Shown: positions 5,812 through 7,072 of the stretch, in pieces
Layout: every line of letters begins with the position of its first letter
How positions within the stretch are numbered: the stretch's first letter is position 1
From: Gammaproteobacteria bacterium
GTDB lineage: Bacteria > Pseudomonadota > Gammaproteobacteria > Porifericomitales > Porifericomitaceae
Assembly (NCBI GenBank): GCA_028817255.1
Contig: JAPPQA010000060.1
Location: 1 to 7,072, forward strand
Direction of reading: 5' to 3'
DNA: 7,072 bases
The notes under the pieces: model-generated
Told to the model about the DNA's origin: nothing
Database searches by the model: none
Seen by the model: only the letters and a program-made list of their open reading frames with translations
Made by a program: the position numbers and the translations under genes

Positions 5812-6497
5812 GTGCGCGCCAGCAGCTTGAAGGAGCGCCGCTTGAACAGCGGCACCAGCGCCATGCCGGCGATAAAGCCGCCGATGTGCGCCCCGAAGGC
5901 GACACCGCCCGAGGAGGTGTCCACGTTGATCGAAGACAGCACCTGAAACAGGAACCACAGGCCCAGCGCCCACGCCGCCTTGATGTGCATGAGGCGGGTG
6001 TAGTACCCGAGCGGGACCAGGACCAATACGCGGGCATGGGGGAACAGCAGGAGATAGGCGCCCAGAATTCCGGAGATGGCGCCGCTGGCCCCGACCATGG
6101 GGATGGTCGAGTCCGGATCGGGCAGCGCCTGAGCCAGCACGGCGGCGATGCCGCAGATCAGGTAGAAGATCAGGAAGCGCACATGCCCCATGGCGTCCTC
6201 GATATTGTTGCCGAAAATCCACAGGTACAGCATGTTGCCGATCAGGTGCATCCAGCCGCCGTGCAGGAACATCGAAGTGAACACGGTAGCCGCCGGCGCC
6301 GCCGCCGCCATCTCGGGCGGCAGCCGGGCGTCGCCCAGCAGCGCCGCCGGGATCACGCCCAGGCGATAGACGCTGAGCGTGTGTCCGTCCGCCCCGCCCG
6401 AGATTTGCCACAGGAAGGCCAGCACGCAGGCGGCGAGCAACGACACGGTTACGAACGGCCGCAACTCCGCGGGGTTTTCGTCGCGCAGGGGAATCAC
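5808..6497 (-). CDS. Rhomboid family intramembrane serine protease
   Basis: Rhomboids cleave membrane proteins within the bilayer using a Ser-His dyad. The product is 229 residues with about six or seven hydrophobic segments. Visible family features are the HLIGNMLYLWIFG block (84-96, with H84 and N88), VGASGAISG with the catalytic Ser138 (135-143), and FGAHIGGFIAG with the catalytic His204 (201-211). The start chosen is the GTG at 6497, giving VIPLRDENP, a common N-terminus in this bacterial subgroup. An in-frame ATG at 6617 would add 40 mostly basic residues and would run over a strong promoter on the other strand, so I reject it. No good Shine-Dalgarno is seen, but TATGAT ends 6 bases upstream of the GTG, so a leaderless message is possible. 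The gene is convergent with ampD and their stops interlock. The natural substrate is unknown. Confidence 0.94.
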   Translation of the reverse strand: MIPLRDENPAELRPFVTVSLLAACVLAFLWQISGGADGHTLSVYRLGVIPAALLGDARLPPEMAAAAPAATVFTSMFLHGGWMHLIGNMLYLWIFGNNIEDAMGHVRFLIFYLICGIAAVLAQALPDPDSTIPMVGASGAISGILGAYLLLFPHARVLVLVPLGYYTRLMHIKAAWALGLWFLFQVLSSINVDTSSGGVAFGAHIGGFIAGMALVPLFKRRSFKLLART

Positions 6498-6576
6498 GCG
6501 GGCATCATAGCCAATTCGGAGCAAAAAATCGCAGGCGAACGGGGGCGCGCAACTGCGGCGCGCGCGGCGCCGGCAA

Positions 6577-6590
6577 GCGCGAAAACGCGC
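6577..6590. repeat. Small GC hairpin in the intergenic region upstream of the rhomboid gene
   Basis: GCGCG at 6577-6581 pairs with CGCGC at 6586-6590 around an AAAA loop. It lies in a stretch made largely of CG and GC steps (6545-6600) between the rhomboid start and the plus-strand promoter. It could be a topological insulator between divergent units, or simple sequence bias. Confidence 0.35.
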
Positions 6591-6610
6591 GCTCGGCGGC
6601 GCAAAAATGT

Positions 6611-6638
6611 TTGACAAACGAGGATTATCGGCTATTAT
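6611..6638 (+). promoter_or_regulatory. Strong sigma-70-like promoter reading rightward
   Basis: A perfect -35 TTGACA (6611-6616) is followed after 16 bases by TATTAT (6633-6638), five of six matches to the -10 consensus. It sits in a clearly A/T-richer patch within a GC-rich region. Transcription would start near 6645. The -35 is embedded in the palindrome GTTTG-A-CAAAC (6609-6619), and a second palindrome, TACAG-CA-CTGTA (6640-6651), covers the expected start site. Both are plausible operator sites. Confidence 0.6.
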
Positions 6639-6639
6639 T

Positions 6640-6651
6640 TACAGCACTGTA
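6640..6651. promoter_or_regulatory. Palindrome over the predicted start site (candidate operator)
   Basis: TACAG at 6640-6644 and CTGTA at 6647-6651 are exact inverted copies separated by CA. The palindrome starts one base after the -10 element, where a bound repressor would block the promoter. It is not a LexA box, since the half-sites point the other way and the gap is 2 bases. I cannot assign it to a known regulator. Confidence 0.4.
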
Positions 6652-7051
6652 TGGCCTCGATCCCATACGGGCCTATAAGTGGGGACAAAACAATATCGCA
6701 ACGGAATGGCGCTCGGGATCGAACGGCGCGAGTACTGGAACAAGTAGCGAGAGAACACGGAAAGCGGGCGCAGGTTCTTGATATAGAGCGACTTGAGCCG
6801 CGTTCGGCGTGCAGGTGGGAGTTGGCACCGCGGCTTTCGAATCTTTCGGGTTTCCGGGCGGGGAGGGGCCCCACCCCACCACCACCCCCCCTCCCCGCCA
6901 TCTTTCCCGTCCCGCCTGCAAGCGGATGCACCCATGGTCTCCTCTGTCGCCGAAATCCGTCCTCGGTTTCGGCTCCGGGGCCCATTGGCTCCCGTTGGCT
7001 CGAAGACATGGTCGCAGACATGGGGGGGCCGCAGGCGCAGGGGTCGCAGGC
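6645..7051 (+). other. Structured non-coding region: long leader or small RNA candidate
   Basis: About 400 bases downstream of the strong promoter hold no convincing gene. Four inverted repeats can be seen: 6647-6654 with 6663-6670 (8 pairs including one G-U, right at the predicted 5' end); 6796-6802 with 6829-6835 (7 pairs); 6857-6868 with 6888-6899 (12 perfect, nearly all G-C pairs, with a C/A-rich loop); and 6949-6973 (10 pairs with a one-base bulge and a TCCT loop). The open reading frame from an ATG at 6651 to 7055 uses codons that are rare in the neighbouring genes (ATA, AGA, AGT, CGA) and becomes a proline run opposite the GC stem, so it is probably not coding. The region could be a 5' leader for the possible gene at 7052, or an independent RNA. 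No clear T-run terminator is visible. Confidence 0.45.
6857..6899. repeat. 12-bp perfect inverted repeat, G-C rich
   Basis: GGCGGGGAGGGG at 6857-6868 pairs exactly with CCCCTCCCCGCC at 6888-6899, leaving a 19-base loop made only of C and A. No T-run follows on either strand, so a standard intrinsic terminator is unlikely. The G-run strand also has several closely spaced GG/GGG tracts that could form a quadruplex-like fold. Confidence 0.65.
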
Positions 7052-7072
7052 ATGAACGAAAATCGAATCCGC
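7052..7072 (+). CDS. Possible start of a gene cut by the window edge
   Basis: An ATG at 7052 begins MNENRIR and runs off the end of the window. AGGGG at 7039-7043 lies 8 bases upstream, a well-placed ribosome binding site. Only seven codons are visible, so no family can be named. If real, the gene would be transcribed from the promoter at 6611-6638 behind a leader of about 400 bases. Confidence 0.35.

Noticed and set aside
6498..6617. Upstream extension of the rhomboid protein to an ATG at 6617
   Set aside because: The added 40 residues are mostly basic and of low complexity, do not resemble rhomboid N-termini, and overlap the -35 region of a strong opposite promoter. The GTG at 6497 begins the usual IPLRDENP stretch.
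6640..6651. LexA (SOS) box
   Set aside because: The gammaproteobacterial LexA site is CTGT-N8-ACAG. Here the half-sites are reversed, as ACAG-N2-CTGT.
6857..6909. Intrinsic terminator
   Set aside because: The stem is strong but the loop is long and neither side is followed by a T-run.
6651..7055. Long open frame of 134 codons on the plus strand, whose TGA overlaps the ATG at 7052
   Set aside because: Codon choice is unlike the neighbouring genes, there is no ribosome binding site, the ATG would be almost at the transcript start, and the middle is a proline run produced by the GC stem. Frames on the other strand are equally open here, as expected in GC-rich DNA.
7060..7072. CGAATCC at the window end as the T-arm of a tRNA
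   Set aside because: No matching T-stem, anticodon arm or acceptor stem can be found upstream. The match is just the common heptamer.
1..7072. CRISPR array, rRNA, prophage or insertion sequence with transposase
   Set aside because: No regularly spaced repeats, rRNA-like stretches, phage proteins or transposase frames were seen.

Overview
This window comes from a bacterial chromosome with high GC, about two thirds by eye. It is probably from a gammaproteobacterium. The NadC and AmpD sequences are of proteobacterial type, and nadC and ampD are also close neighbours in gammaproteobacteria such as Pseudomonas. The species cannot be named from this sequence. Six complete known-family genes and one less certain membrane protease-like gene fill positions 237-6497. 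The two ends are non-coding or nearly so.

Layout: 1-236 is intergenic and carries a 163-bp element bounded by perfect 24-bp inverted repeats, each arm itself a hairpin. Positions 237-5128 hold a tightly packed minus-strand run, read from right to left: egtC, egtB, a membrane-anchored retropepsin-like protein, an AGCS-family sodium:alanine/glycine symporter, and nadC. Two of the junctions (egtC/egtB and symporter/nadC) are the same 4-base GTGA stop/start overlap. The other gaps are 37 and 3 bases, so this looks like one transcription unit. Positions 5129-5205 are a compact divergent control region with an 8-bp tandem repeat and a 9-2-9 palindrome. ampD (5206-5811, plus strand) runs tail to tail into a rhomboid protease gene (5808-6497, minus strand). 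The two stop codons share one CTAG tetranucleotide. Positions 6498-7051 contain no convincing gene, but they hold a strong sigma-70-like promoter (6611-6638, plus strand) followed by about 400 bases rich in inverted repeats. This region ends at a possible ATG with a good ribosome binding site at 7052.

Functionally, EgtC and EgtB point to sulfur-histidine (ergothioneine-type) thiol biosynthesis. The hercynine-making methyltransferase EgtD is not in the window. NadC makes the nicotinate mononucleotide precursor of NAD. AmpD recycles cell-wall muropeptides in the cytoplasm. The symporter imports small neutral amino acids. A shared theme for the minus-strand run (redox cofactors and amino-acid supply) is only an inference from gene order.

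The best candidates for something new are the egtC-egtB pair, whose EgtB appears to lack the mycobacterial gamma-glutamyl-cysteine contacts, and the structured promoter/leader region at the right end. The small inverted-repeat element on the left and the recurring 12-bp in-frame duplications are also worth a look.
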